Shown in pieces: positions 55,478-62,788 of a stretch of DNA of 64,000 bases; within the stretch, counting starts at the first letter, position 1, and each line of letters opens with the position of its first letter. The DNA is from CADEED01 sp963711635 (GTDB lineage Bacteria > Pseudomonadota > Gammaproteobacteria > Steroidobacterales > Steroidobacteraceae): positions 124,001 through 188,000 of the forward strand of contig CAVQEZ010000001.1 in the NCBI GenBank assembly GCA_963711635.1. Reading direction: 5' to 3'. A model generated the notes under the pieces. The model saw nothing but the letters and a program-made list of their open reading frames with translations, ran no database searches and was not told where the DNA came from. Position numbers and translations under genes: made by a program.

Positions 55478-56581
55478 TTAGGGGATCGGACACGACCCCG
55501 CGCAGGCGCTGGTGTTCATCTGGCTGGGCGGCATCAGGGTGACATCGCCCTGGCTCACATTGCAGTTAGGCGTGTTGAACTCCACGCCCAGCGCCGACGT
55601 ACTGCCCTGGCCTTTGACCACTCCCTTGTAGACCTGGCAGATCTTGGTCTTGGTGGTACCGCTGTTGTTCAGCGTCAGGTTGCGAATCGTGGCCACGTCG
55701 CCGAAGTTGGAGTTGATGCCGACGATGGTTGGCACGTCGCGCGTGATCACATCGGTCACGGTGATCCGGCGCGGGCCGCCATTGCCCGTGCAGTCACCGC
55801 AGGAACGCACCAGCTTGCCGGAATTGGCGGCATAGAAGCGGCTGATGCGCATCTCGCCCCGCCCATTGAACTGGAACGTCTTGTCCGAACCGTTGTACGC
55901 GGCGCCGCAGGTGATGTTCATCACCGTGCCCGCCGGTCCCAACGCGGTGGCCGCGTCTTCGCCGATGTCCTGCCACCACACATGATCGAGCGTGCAATTG
56001 CCGAGGCAGTGAATGCCGTCGGCCGCGAGCGTGCCGATGATGACGTTTCGAATGGTGCCGCCTTCCTGCACATCGAACACCGCCGGCTGTCCTTCGCTCT
56101 GACTGCCACCCGACAGGTTGTAGACCTTGTTGCCGCCGTCGAAGACCGTGCCGGCCGGAACCACGTGGGTCGCCGAGAGTTGCACGGTCTGCGTGTTGGT
56201 GGGCATCGCACAACCGGGATAGAAGCCGAGATTCGGACTCGGCGATGGCGTCGGTGTCGGCGTCGGGCTGGGGCTGGGCGTCGGAGTCGGACTGGGACTC
56301 GGGCTGGGCGTCGGCGATCCCGAGGGCACGGAGCACTCGTTCACTCCGCCAGGCACCTTGCTGCCCGCGCCGAAGGTCGCTTCGGAGCACACGAAGCTGC
56401 CGCTCAGGGTCTTGAACGTGAAGCGATCGGCGCGACCAAAGGCCACACTGGTCGCAGCCGAAACCGAGCAGGTCTTGTTCTCGTTGCAGATCGTCGTGTA
56501 TCCGGCCGGACGGTTGGCGGCATGCGCCGTCTCCGCCGCCGCCAGCGCCCCCAGCGCAATTACCAGGTGTCGAGACTTCAT
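55478..56581 (-). CDS. Secreted PL3-type pectate lyase with Pro/Ser/Thr linker
   Basis: 367 aa from ATG 56581 (GGGGGA upstream). Signal peptide MKSRHLVIALGALAAAETAH A. Residues about 23-87 form a small Cys-containing N-terminal domain. Residues 88-116 are a Pro-Ser-Thr linker. From about 117 the PL3 beta-helix reads PAGTVFDGGNKVYNLSGGSQ, AVFDVQEGGTIRNVIIGTLA, DGIHCLGNCTLDHVWWQDIG-EDAAT with the Ca-binding acidic residues. Known reaction: Ca-dependent beta-elimination of polygalacturonate. It complements the GH88/GH105-like hydrolase at 21.6-23.0 kb. An operator-like repeat lies upstream. Confidence 0.9.
   Translation of the reverse strand: MKSRHLVIALGALAAAETAHAANRPAGYTTICNENKTCSVSAATSVAFGRADRFTFKTLSGSFVCSEATFGAGSKVPGGVNECSVPSGSPTPSPSPSPTPTPSPSPTPTPTPSPSPNLGFYPGCAMPTNTQTVQLSATHVVPAGTVFDGGNKVYNLSGGSQSEGQPAVFDVQEGGTIRNVIIGTLAADGIHCLGNCTLDHVWWQDIGEDAATALGPAGTVMNITCGAAYNGSDKTFQFNGRGEMRISRFYAANSGKLVRSCGDCTGNGGPRRITVTDVITRDVPTIVGINSNFGDVATIRNLTLNNSGTTKTKICQVYKGVVKGQGSTSALGVEFNTPNCNVSQGDVTLMPPSQMNTSACAGSCPIP
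56234..56320 (-). repeat. Hexanucleotide-like repeat encoding the lyase linker
   Basis: Degenerate repetition of Pro-Ser/Pro-Thr codons between the two pectate lyase domains. On the plus strand it reads as alternating GGGCTGGG and GTCGG blocks. Such linkers vary in length by slippage and separate a binding domain from a catalytic one. Confidence 0.7.
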
Positions 56582-56604
56582 CGCTTTTCCCCCTTGTGTT
56601 GACT

Positions 56605-56639
56605 ACCGGTGTCATACGTATAGACACCGGTGTCATTAT
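56605..56639. promoter_or_regulatory. Operator-like direct repeat and palindrome upstream of the pectate lyase
   Basis: ACCGGTGTCAT occurs at 56605 and again at 56626, 21 bp apart (two helical turns). The second copy is part of a perfect 12-bp palindrome GACACCGGTGTC (56623-56634). It lies 24-58 bp upstream of the lyase start. The shape suits a LacI-type sugar-responsive repressor with two adjacent sites; no such regulator gene is in the window. Confidence 0.55.
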
Positions 56640-56792
56640 CACCGCGCGAGGAGCGCACTCACCACTGGGGCAAACCGAAAGGGAACGCGCGGCGCTGCGT
56701 CAGCGATGTCCTGCAAATGGCGGCCATCAGGAAAAGACAGGACGAAGACACAAAAAATAGAGGGTAAAGGCCGAGGGACCGCAGGCCTTCTG

Positions 56793-57443
56793 TCACACCG
56801 CCTCGACTGCCGGCGGGTAGTTCACGCCGCAGCCGCCAAGCCCGCAGTAGCCGTTCGGATTCTTCGCCAGGTACTGCTGGTGGTATTCCTCGGCGAAGTA
56901 GAACTGCGGCGCGTCGCGGATCTCGGTGGTGATGGTGCCGCGCTGCGCCTTGGTCAGCGCCGCCTGGTACGCGCGCTTGCTGGCTTCCGCGATCCTGCCC
57001 TGCGCGTCGGTGGTGGTGTAGATCGCCGAGCGGTACTGCGTGCCGACATCGTTACCCTGGCGCATGCCCTGGGTCGGGTCGTGCGATTCCCAGAAGGCCT
57101 TGAGCAGGGCTTCGTAGGAGATCTTGTTAGGGTCGTAGATCACGCGCACCACTTCGGTGTGGCCGGTGCGGCCGGTACACACCTCTTCATAATTCGCGTT
57201 GGGCGTGTGGCCGCCGGCGTAACCCACCGCGGTGGAAACCACGCCTGGAAGCTCCCAGAACTTGCGCTCGGCGCCCCAGAAGCAACCCAGGCCGAAGATG
57301 GCCTCTTCGAGTCCGGCACTGGCGGGTTGCTTGATGTTGCTGCCATTGACGAAGTGCTTGCCGGAAATCGGCAGCGGCGTGTTGCGCCCCGGGAGTGCTT
57401 CGTCCTGCGCGGGGATGGTCGTCTTCTTGGCAAAGAGGGCCAT
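56793..57443 (-). CDS. msrA: Peptide-methionine (S)-S-oxide reductase MsrA
   Basis: 216 aa from ATG 57443 (AAGGAG upstream; a longer frame exists without ribosome site). Catalytic Cys54 in IFGLGCFWGAERKFWELPGV. Family motifs VSTAVGYAGGHTPNANYEEV, TGRTGHTEVVRVIYDP, FWESHDPTQGMRQGNDVGTQ, YRSAIY. C-terminal NPNGYCGLGGCGVNYPPA supplies resolving cysteines, the second shifted by two residues relative to the usual position. Reduces methionine-S-sulfoxide; cytoplasmic. Monocistronic. Confidence 0.95.
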   Translation of the reverse strand: MALFAKKTTIPAQDEALPGRNTPLPISGKHFVNGSNIKQPASAGLEEAIFGLGCFWGAERKFWELPGVVSTAVGYAGGHTPNANYEEVCTGRTGHTEVVRVIYDPNKISYEALLKAFWESHDPTQGMRQGNDVGTQYRSAIYTTTDAQGRIAEASKRAYQAALTKAQRGTITTEIRDAPQFYFAEEYHQQYLAKNPNGYCGLGGCGVNYPPAVEAV

Positions 57444-57574
57444 GGCGGGCTCCTTGGATATCGTCGGCTGGGTCGGGAGTGTGGGGGCTGAAGCGACGCT
57501 TCTCAACTCGACCAAAGGATCAACGGTCGGCGCAGCCCTATACTCCAGACCAGTTCAGCCGGGGGTTCATTGCA

Positions 57575-58159
57575 TTGACCGATTCAGCAAGCACGCCGCG
57601 CCTGCGCGCCACGTTTGCGATCTATCTGGGCCTGGTTGCGACCAGCAGCGTCATCGGTCCGGAACTGGTCCCAGGCTCCTGGTACTACCTGTCCGGCGTG
57701 CTGGGATTCACGTTCGTGGCGTATGCCTGCCTGACACGCATCTGGACCTCGGTGTTCATCGCGGGGCACAAGGACGTCGACCTGGTGACCACCGGCCCGT
57801 ACGCGCGCTGCCGGCATCCGCTCTACGCCTCCTCCGTGGTCGGCGCGCTCGGGCTGGGGCTGACCACCCGATCGCTGCTGCTCTGCGCGATCGTGGTGGT
57901 GCTGATTGCAGCGCTGGCGATCTACGCCGCCTCCTGCGAAGAACAGTTTCTCGCCGACGCATTTCCCGAGGCCTTCCAGGCATACGTGAAAGCCACACCC
58001 AACAAGTGGTGGCCCGCCTCGGTTTCCGCGGCATTGCCCGAACATCTGGACGTGCGCCCGGTCGTATTCTGGAAGGCATTCCTGGATGCCGGCTCGTTCT
58101 TCGTGCTCTACCTGCTCGTCGCGCTCGCCACGGAGTACCGACTGACTCCGGCATTCTGA
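57575..58159 (+). CDS. Isoprenylcysteine/phospholipid methyltransferase-like membrane protein
   Basis: 194 aa from TTG 57575 (GGGGG 9 nt upstream; no in-frame ATG fits). Membrane segments at the N-terminus (ATFAIYLGLVATSSVIGPEL; YYLSGVLGFTFVAYACL). The ICMT/PEMT signature LVTTGPYARCRHPLYASSVV is present, with EEQFLADAFPEAFQAYVKAT as the second SAM-site part. Methyl acceptor unknown. Divergent from msrA; the META gene follows after 12 nt. Confidence 0.82.
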   Translation: MTDSASTPRLRATFAIYLGLVATSSVIGPELVPGSWYYLSGVLGFTFVAYACLTRIWTSVFIAGHKDVDLVTTGPYARCRHPLYASSVVGALGLGLTTRSLLLCAIVVVLIAALAIYAASCEEQFLADAFPEAFQAYVKATPNKWWPASVSAALPEHLDVRPVVFWKAFLDAGSFFVLYLLVALATEYRLTPAF

Positions 58160-58171
58160 CAAGGAGCTGTC

Positions 58172-58621
58172 ATGCGTCCGAACCATTGGCTGATTCTCGG
58201 CATGCTGCTGCTCGCTGGCTGTGCATACGACAACCCGCAGACCCAGGCAGCGGCGCCCACGAAGTCGACTGCGCAGCTCTTGAATACCTATTGGAAGCTC
58301 ACCGAGCTCGACGACCAGGTGATCACCACGCCGCAAGATGCGCACGAAATTCATTTCGTGATGGAGTCGGAGAACCCGCGTGTGCACGGATTCTCGGGCT
58401 GCAACCGCATGATGGGTGGCTATGTGTTGAACGGAAACGAGCTGAAGTTCGACCAGATGGGCGGTACGCTGATGGCCTGTTCCGCGAACATGGATCTCGA
58501 GAAGAAATTTCTCGCCATGTTCGGCAACGTGGCGCGCTGGGAGATCGCCGGTGAGACACTGACCCTGGTGAATGCGGACGGCAAGACCCTGGCGGTGTTC
58601 GAATCGCGCTACCTGAAGTAG
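58172..58621 (+). CDS. META-domain (HslJ-like) lipoprotein
   Basis: 149 aa from ATG 58172, AAGGAGCTGTC upstream. Lipobox GMLLLAGC (Cys17). META domain: NTYWKLTELDDQVITTPQDA, GFSGCNRMMGGYVLNGNELK, GGTLMACSANMDLEKKFLAM. The paired Cys after GFSG and MAC form the typical disulfide. HslJ-type lipoproteins relate to envelope stress and novobiocin tolerance; the role here is unproven. Likely co-transcribed with the methyltransferase. Confidence 0.88.
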   Translation: MRPNHWLILGMLLLAGCAYDNPQTQAAAPTKSTAQLLNTYWKLTELDDQVITTPQDAHEIHFVMESENPRVHGFSGCNRMMGGYVLNGNELKFDQMGGTLMACSANMDLEKKFLAMFGNVARWEIAGETLTLVNADGKTLAVFESRYLK

Positions 58622-58633
58622 CGGCCGGCCAAA

Positions 58634-58945
58634 CTACTTCTTCGGGCCGTCGAGACAGCGGTACTCGCGGGTCACCCGCCACTTCGAGCAATCGCCGCTG
58701 GTGCCATCCGTGCACTGCCGGTCCTCGCCCTTGCGTTGCGCGTTGCGGTAGCCCCAATCCATGCAGCGATCGCGCGCCATGTTGACCCCGGCGCGCTCGT
58801 CCACCTGCGGGCTCTCGAAGCGCCGGTATTCATAAGAAAGGCTCACCACGCCCTGTTCCTCGTCTTCGCCGGCCTGGGTCCAGAGCTTGTAGGTGGTACA
58901 GGCGGTCAGTCCGCAAAGCGTCAAAACGAGGAATAGACGAGTCAT
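58634..58945 (-). CDS. YecR-like lipoprotein (copy 2)
   Basis: 103 aa from ATG 58945. Lipobox LVLTLCGLTAC (Cys16). Core GVVSLSYEYRRFESPQVDER, MARDRCMDWGYRNAQ and C-terminal SGDCSKWRVTREYRCLDGPK match the copy at 40048-40395 in order and cysteine spacing. Convergent with the META gene. Role unknown. Confidence 0.82.
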   Translation of the reverse strand: MTRLFLVLTLCGLTACTTYKLWTQAGEDEEQGVVSLSYEYRRFESPQVDERAGVNMARDRCMDWGYRNAQRKGEDRQCTDGTSGDCSKWRVTREYRCLDGPKK

Positions 58946-59048
58946 TTCAGGCCCTTTTTCGAGTTGCCGCGACTGTAGCGTTTTTTTGACAGCCAAAGTC
59001 GGCAACGCGTTCTGGCAACTTGCCGGTCGCCGCGCTATATAAACGCCC

Positions 59049-59582
59049 ATGCCGCGATCCATTCCCTGGCCCGCGCTGTTTGCCAGCGCCCTGCTCGCCC
59101 CGGCCCTGTTGGGGGGATCGAATATGGCGGCGGCCGCGGAGCCCGCCGGTGTCCCGCATTCCGCCACCATCATCGGCCCCACCAATCCCCTGCTCACTGC
59201 GGGCACCGAAGCGCTCGAAATGCGCCGGTACGAGGAAGGCGTGCGACTCACACTTGCAGGACTGGAACAGCCCAACACCGTTCGCGACCAGGCCGCCGGT
59301 CATTCCAACGTCTGCGCCGGCTACGCCGCGCTCAAGCGCTGGGAAGAAGCGCTGCTCCATTGCAACCAGGCGCTCGAGCTCGACCGCACCAACTGGCGCA
59401 CCTACAACAATCGCGCGGCGGTATTCGTCGGCCTCAAGCAATTCGATCTCGCGATGACGGACGTGAATGCCGGCCTCGCGCTGGCGCCGCAATCAGCCAC
59501 ACTGCAGAAGAGCCGCGAAGTCGTGATACAGCATCACAACGCGGCGAATCGCGAACGCTGGCGCAAGCCCAACAAAGCCTGA
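59049..59582 (+). CDS. Small periplasmic TPR protein
   Basis: 177 aa from ATG 59049. Signal peptide (IPWPALFASALLAPALLGG). Two to three TPR-like motifs: RRYEEGVRLTLAGLEQPNTV, KRWEEALLHCNQALELDRTN, WRTYNNRAAVFVGLKQFDLA. The stop overlaps the start of the LplT-PlsC-type gene by one base (TGATG), so they are translated together. Confidence 0.82.
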   Translation: MPRSIPWPALFASALLAPALLGGSNMAAAAEPAGVPHSATIIGPTNPLLTAGTEALEMRRYEEGVRLTLAGLEQPNTVRDQAAGHSNVCAGYAALKRWEEALLHCNQALELDRTNWRTYNNRAAVFVGLKQFDLAMTDVNAGLALAPQSATLQKSREVVIQHHNAANRERWRKPNKA

Positions 59583-61492
59583 TGAGCCTGCCCGAACAGG
59601 TGCCGGGCGCCGAGCGCTCGCAGTTCGCGCTGCTCGGAACGCGGCGGTTCCTGCCGTTCTTTCTCACGCAGTTCTTCGGCGCCTTCAACGACAACCTGTT
59701 CCGCAATGCGCTGGTGGTGTCCATCACCTATGGCGCAGTCGTCGCTGCGGACGACGCGGCGGTGCTCACGAACCTGGCGCAGGGCCTGTTCATCCTGCCG
59801 TTCTTCCTGTTCTCGGCGCTGGCGGGCCAGCTCGCGGACAAGTATGAGAAGAGCAGCCTGATCCGGCTGACACGCCTGTTCGAAGTCGCACTGATGATCT
59901 GCGCAGCCGTCGCGCTCTACTTCGGCCACCTGCCCACCCTGTTCACGCTGCTCTTCCTGCTGGGAGTGCTCGCGACCATCTTCGGTCCGCTCAAGTATTC
60001 GCTGATGCCGCAGCACCTGCGGCAGAGCGAGCTCGTGGGCGGCAATGCGCTGGTGGATTCGGGAACCTTCCTGGCCATTCTCGTCGGCACCATCAGCGGA
60101 GGACTGATCGCCGGTGGCGCGAGCAGCGCGAACACGGCTGCCGCCGTGGCCATGGTGGTGATCGCGGCTGGAACCTATCTGTGCTCGCGCTTCATTCCCC
60201 GCGCCGAGGCTGCCGACCCGAACCTGAAGGTGAACTTCAATCTCTTCACCGCGACCTGGGACGTGATCCGCTTCGCCTCGCAAACGCGCTCGATCTTCCT
60301 GTCGTTGCTGGGGATCTCTTGGTTCTGGCTGGTGGGCGCGCTGATCCTCGCGCAGCTGCCGGCCTATGCGAAGGATGTGCTCGGCGGCGACAAGACGGTA
60401 TTCACGCTGCTGCTGGCCGCATTTTCGATCGGCACCGCGCTGGGCTCGCTGGCCTGCGAGCGGCTCTCCGGGCACAAGATCGAAATCGGCCTGGTGCCGC
60501 TGGGCTCCATCGGCATGACGGTGTGCCTCATCGACCTGTACTTCGAGCATCCCGATGCGCACGCCAGCGGCGCCGCACTGCTGTCATGGAAGGAGTTTCT
60601 ATCCGCCGGTGGCTGGGACGTGGCGCTGGATTGCGCGCTGATCGGCGTGTTCGGTGGCCTGTTCATCGTGCCGCTGTACGCGCTGATTCTTTCGCGCAGC
60701 GCGGAAAGCCATCGCGCGCGCATCATCGCCTGCAACAACATCCTCAATGCCGGCTTCATGGTGCTGGCCGCCGTCCTGGCCATCGCCTGGTTCGCGCTGG
60801 GATTTTCGATTCCGCAGCTCTTCATCCTCGCCGGCGTGCTCAACGCGCTGGTCGCGACATACATCTACACGCTGGTGCCCGAGTTCCTGATGCGGTTCCT
60901 GACGTGGGTGTTCGTGAGCCTGATGTATCGCATCAAGGTGCGCGGCCTCGAGAACATCCCGGAAACCGGACCCGTGCTGCTGGTGAGCAATCACGTGAGC
61001 TTCATGGATGCATTGGTCATTGGTGGCAGCGTGCGCCGGCCGGTGCGTTTCGTCATGGATCACAGCATCTTCAGGATTCCCATCCTGGGCTTCATCTTCC
61101 GCACCGCGCGCGCCATTCCGATTGCGCCGGCACGCGAGGATCCCGATGCGCTGCAGAAGGCCTTCGATCGCATCGACGCCGAGCTCGCCGACGGCGAAGT
61201 GGTCTGCATCTTTCCCGAGGGCAAGCTGACGCGCGACGGCGAGATGAATGAGTTCAAGCGCGGCGTGGAAAAAATCCTCGAGCGGCGCCCCGTGCCCGTG
61301 ATCCCCATGGCCTTGCGTGGATTGTGGGGCAGCTTCTTCAGCCGCCGCGGAGGCAAGGCCGCGATGAGCCAGCTGCCCAACCGCTTCTGGTCGCGCATCG
61401 AGCTGGTCGCCACGGCGCCCGTACCCGGCAGCGATGCCAGCGCCACGGGCCTGCAGAGAATCGTCGCCGGATTACGCGGCGAGTGGCAGTGA
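59582..61492 (+). CDS. LplT-like MFS transporter fused to PlsC acyltransferase
   Basis: 636 aa from ATG 59582. About residues 15-420 form a 12-helix MFS domain (LPFFLTQFFGAFNDNLFRNA; LTNLAQGLFILPFFLFSALA) of the lysophospholipid transporter LplT type. About 445-630 is a PlsC-type acyltransferase: LLVSNHVSFMDALVIGG with HX4D, RFVMDHSIFRIPILGFIFRT, VVCIFPEGKLTRDGEMNEFK and PVPVIPMALRGLWGSFFSR. This equals Aas/LplT systems without the acyl-ACP synthetase (AMP-binding) part. Likely role: import and re-acylation of lysophospholipids at the inner membrane. Confidence 0.92.
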   Translation: MSLPEQVPGAERSQFALLGTRRFLPFFLTQFFGAFNDNLFRNALVVSITYGAVVAADDAAVLTNLAQGLFILPFFLFSALAGQLADKYEKSSLIRLTRLFEVALMICAAVALYFGHLPTLFTLLFLLGVLATIFGPLKYSLMPQHLRQSELVGGNALVDSGTFLAILVGTISGGLIAGGASSANTAAAVAMVVIAAGTYLCSRFIPRAEAADPNLKVNFNLFTATWDVIRFASQTRSIFLSLLGISWFWLVGALILAQLPAYAKDVLGGDKTVFTLLLAAFSIGTALGSLACERLSGHKIEIGLVPLGSIGMTVCLIDLYFEHPDAHASGAALLSWKEFLSAGGWDVALDCALIGVFGGLFIVPLYALILSRSAESHRARIIACNNILNAGFMVLAAVLAIAWFALGFSIPQLFILAGVLNALVATYIYTLVPEFLMRFLTWVFVSLMYRIKVRGLENIPETGPVLLVSNHVSFMDALVIGGSVRRPVRFVMDHSIFRIPILGFIFRTARAIPIAPAREDPDALQKAFDRIDAELADGEVVCIFPEGKLTRDGEMNEFKRGVEKILERRPVPVIPMALRGLWGSFFSRRGGKAAMSQLPNRFWSRIELVATAPVPGSDASATGLQRIVAGLRGEWQ

Positions 61493-61542
61493 AGGGTTGG
61501 AGTCCGGCGGGAAGTCGATGGTAAGCCAGTCACGAGTTGGCT

Positions 61543-61580
61543 CCATTTCCACTTCGGAAATGGTGCCTGACCCCATTTCC
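61543..61580. repeat. REP-like hairpin upstream of the kinase gene
   Basis: CCATTTCC (61543-61550) pairs with GGAAATGG (61556-61563), and GGAAATGG also pairs with the following CCCATTTCC. The GGAAATGGTGCCTGACCCC word resembles dispersed REP-type repeats. It overlaps the most likely start codon of the kinase gene. Confidence 0.5.
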
Positions 61581-62228
61581 GCGAACGCAACCGCGACGCT
61601 TCTTAAATCCGACGTCTTCGGCACCATCACCCGCATCGGCGATACCGTGTTGCGCGACGCGCGCGCGGCGCGGCCCTGGGCCCGACGCCTCGCATTGCAT
61701 CTCATGAGGCGCGAACATCGCGCCTTGTCGCGCCTGGCATTGGGCGGCGGCACTCCCGGCGTTCCGCGCGTCACGAGCCTCGAAGCGGGACTGCTCGCGC
61801 GCCGCTGGATCGAGGGTTCGCCCATGCAGCTGGCCAGGCCGCGCGACGCGGAGTATTTTCGCGCCGCCGCGCGCCTGGTGCGCCGCCTGCACGCCGCCAA
61901 CGTCATCCACAACGATCTCGCCAAGGAGACCAACTGGCTGGTCACGCCCGACGGTAAACCCGCGCTGGTGGACTTCCAGCTCGCGATGACGCTCACGGGA
62001 CGTGGCCCACTGGCCCGCGCACTCGGCCACGACGACGTCCGCCACCTGCTCAAGCACAAGCGCACCTATCTACCCGAGCGTCTCAGCGCGCGCGAGAAGC
62101 GCATTCTGGCGACGCCGTCATTGCCGGCGCGCCTCTGGATGGCCAGCGGCAAGAAGGTCTATCTGTTCGTGACGCGCCGCGTCCTGCGCTGGCGGGATCG
62201 CGAGGGCGCCGGCGATCGCGTGGCGTGA
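61560..62228 (+). CDS. RIO-like serine/threonine protein kinase
   Basis: About 222 aa if ATG 61560 is used; that codon lies within the REP-like repeat, so the start is uncertain. Kinase core without glycine loop detail: RRLHAANVIHNDLAKETNWL (HND catalytic loop) and PDGKPALVDFQLAMTLTGRG (DFG-like DFQ). The N-terminus has SDVFGTITRIGDTVLRDARA. C-terminal basic helix. Similar small kinases sit by lipid genes and may modify LPS sugars or proteins. It follows the LplT-PlsC-type gene by 68 nt. Confidence 0.8.
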   Translation: MVPDPISANATATLLKSDVFGTITRIGDTVLRDARAARPWARRLALHLMRREHRALSRLALGGGTPGVPRVTSLEAGLLARRWIEGSPMQLARPRDAEYFRAAARLVRRLHAANVIHNDLAKETNWLVTPDGKPALVDFQLAMTLTGRGPLARALGHDDVRHLLKHKRTYLPERLSAREKRILATPSLPARLWMASGKKVYLFVTRRVLRWRDREGAGDRVA

Positions 62229-62254
62229 TACTTTGCAACCCGAAGAGGTGCGAC

Positions 62255-62785
62255 ATGAAAATCGAAATTGTGATGCTCGTCGGGCTGGCGTTGATTTCCA
62301 CCGCTTTGCCTGCCCAGGCCGCCGACCAGGCCAGGTCTCGCGAGCTCATGTCGCTCATGAAAGCCGATGAATTTGCGGTGGGCGCCATGAAATACGGCCT
62401 GCGCCGCAAGCAGGCCGAGGCCGGCCTGACGGACGCACAACTCGCCTGCGTCGAAACGATCCCGACCTCCGAATTCACCAACGTGGTCGCGACTGCGATT
62501 TCGGAAGGCATGAGCGACGAGGAAGTGACCGCCGCCATCGCTTTCTATCGCACGCCCACGGGCAGCCGCTACGTCGCATCCACCATGGCGAGGTTGCAGC
62601 GGAAAGAAGCGCTGCCGGCGCTGAGTGAGGACGACATCGCAAAGATCCAGGCGTTTGCCGCGACTCCCGCCGGGGACAAGCTGTTGAAACAGGGCATCAC
62701 CGGGACTTCCGATGCGGTCTCGCAAAAAATGGCCCAAGTGAGCGGTGACACCATCGAGAACTGCGGAAAGAAGAAGACGAAGTAG
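62255..62785 (+). CDS. DUF2059 secreted protein
   Basis: 176 aa from ATG 62255 (GAGGTGCGAC upstream; a longer frame from 62225 lacks a site). Signal peptide KIEIVMLVGLALISTALPAQ A. DUF2059-like helical domain: EGMSDEEVTAAIAFYRTPTG, SRYVASTMARLQRKEALPAL, DDIAKIQAFAATPAGDKLLK. Periplasmic, function unknown. The stop lies 3 nt from that of the convergent membrane protein gene. Confidence 0.82.
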   Translation: MKIEIVMLVGLALISTALPAQAADQARSRELMSLMKADEFAVGAMKYGLRRKQAEAGLTDAQLACVETIPTSEFTNVVATAISEGMSDEEVTAAIAFYRTPTGSRYVASTMARLQRKEALPALSEDDIAKIQAFAATPAGDKLLKQGITGTSDAVSQKMAQVSGDTIENCGKKKTK

Positions 62786-62788
62786 GCC

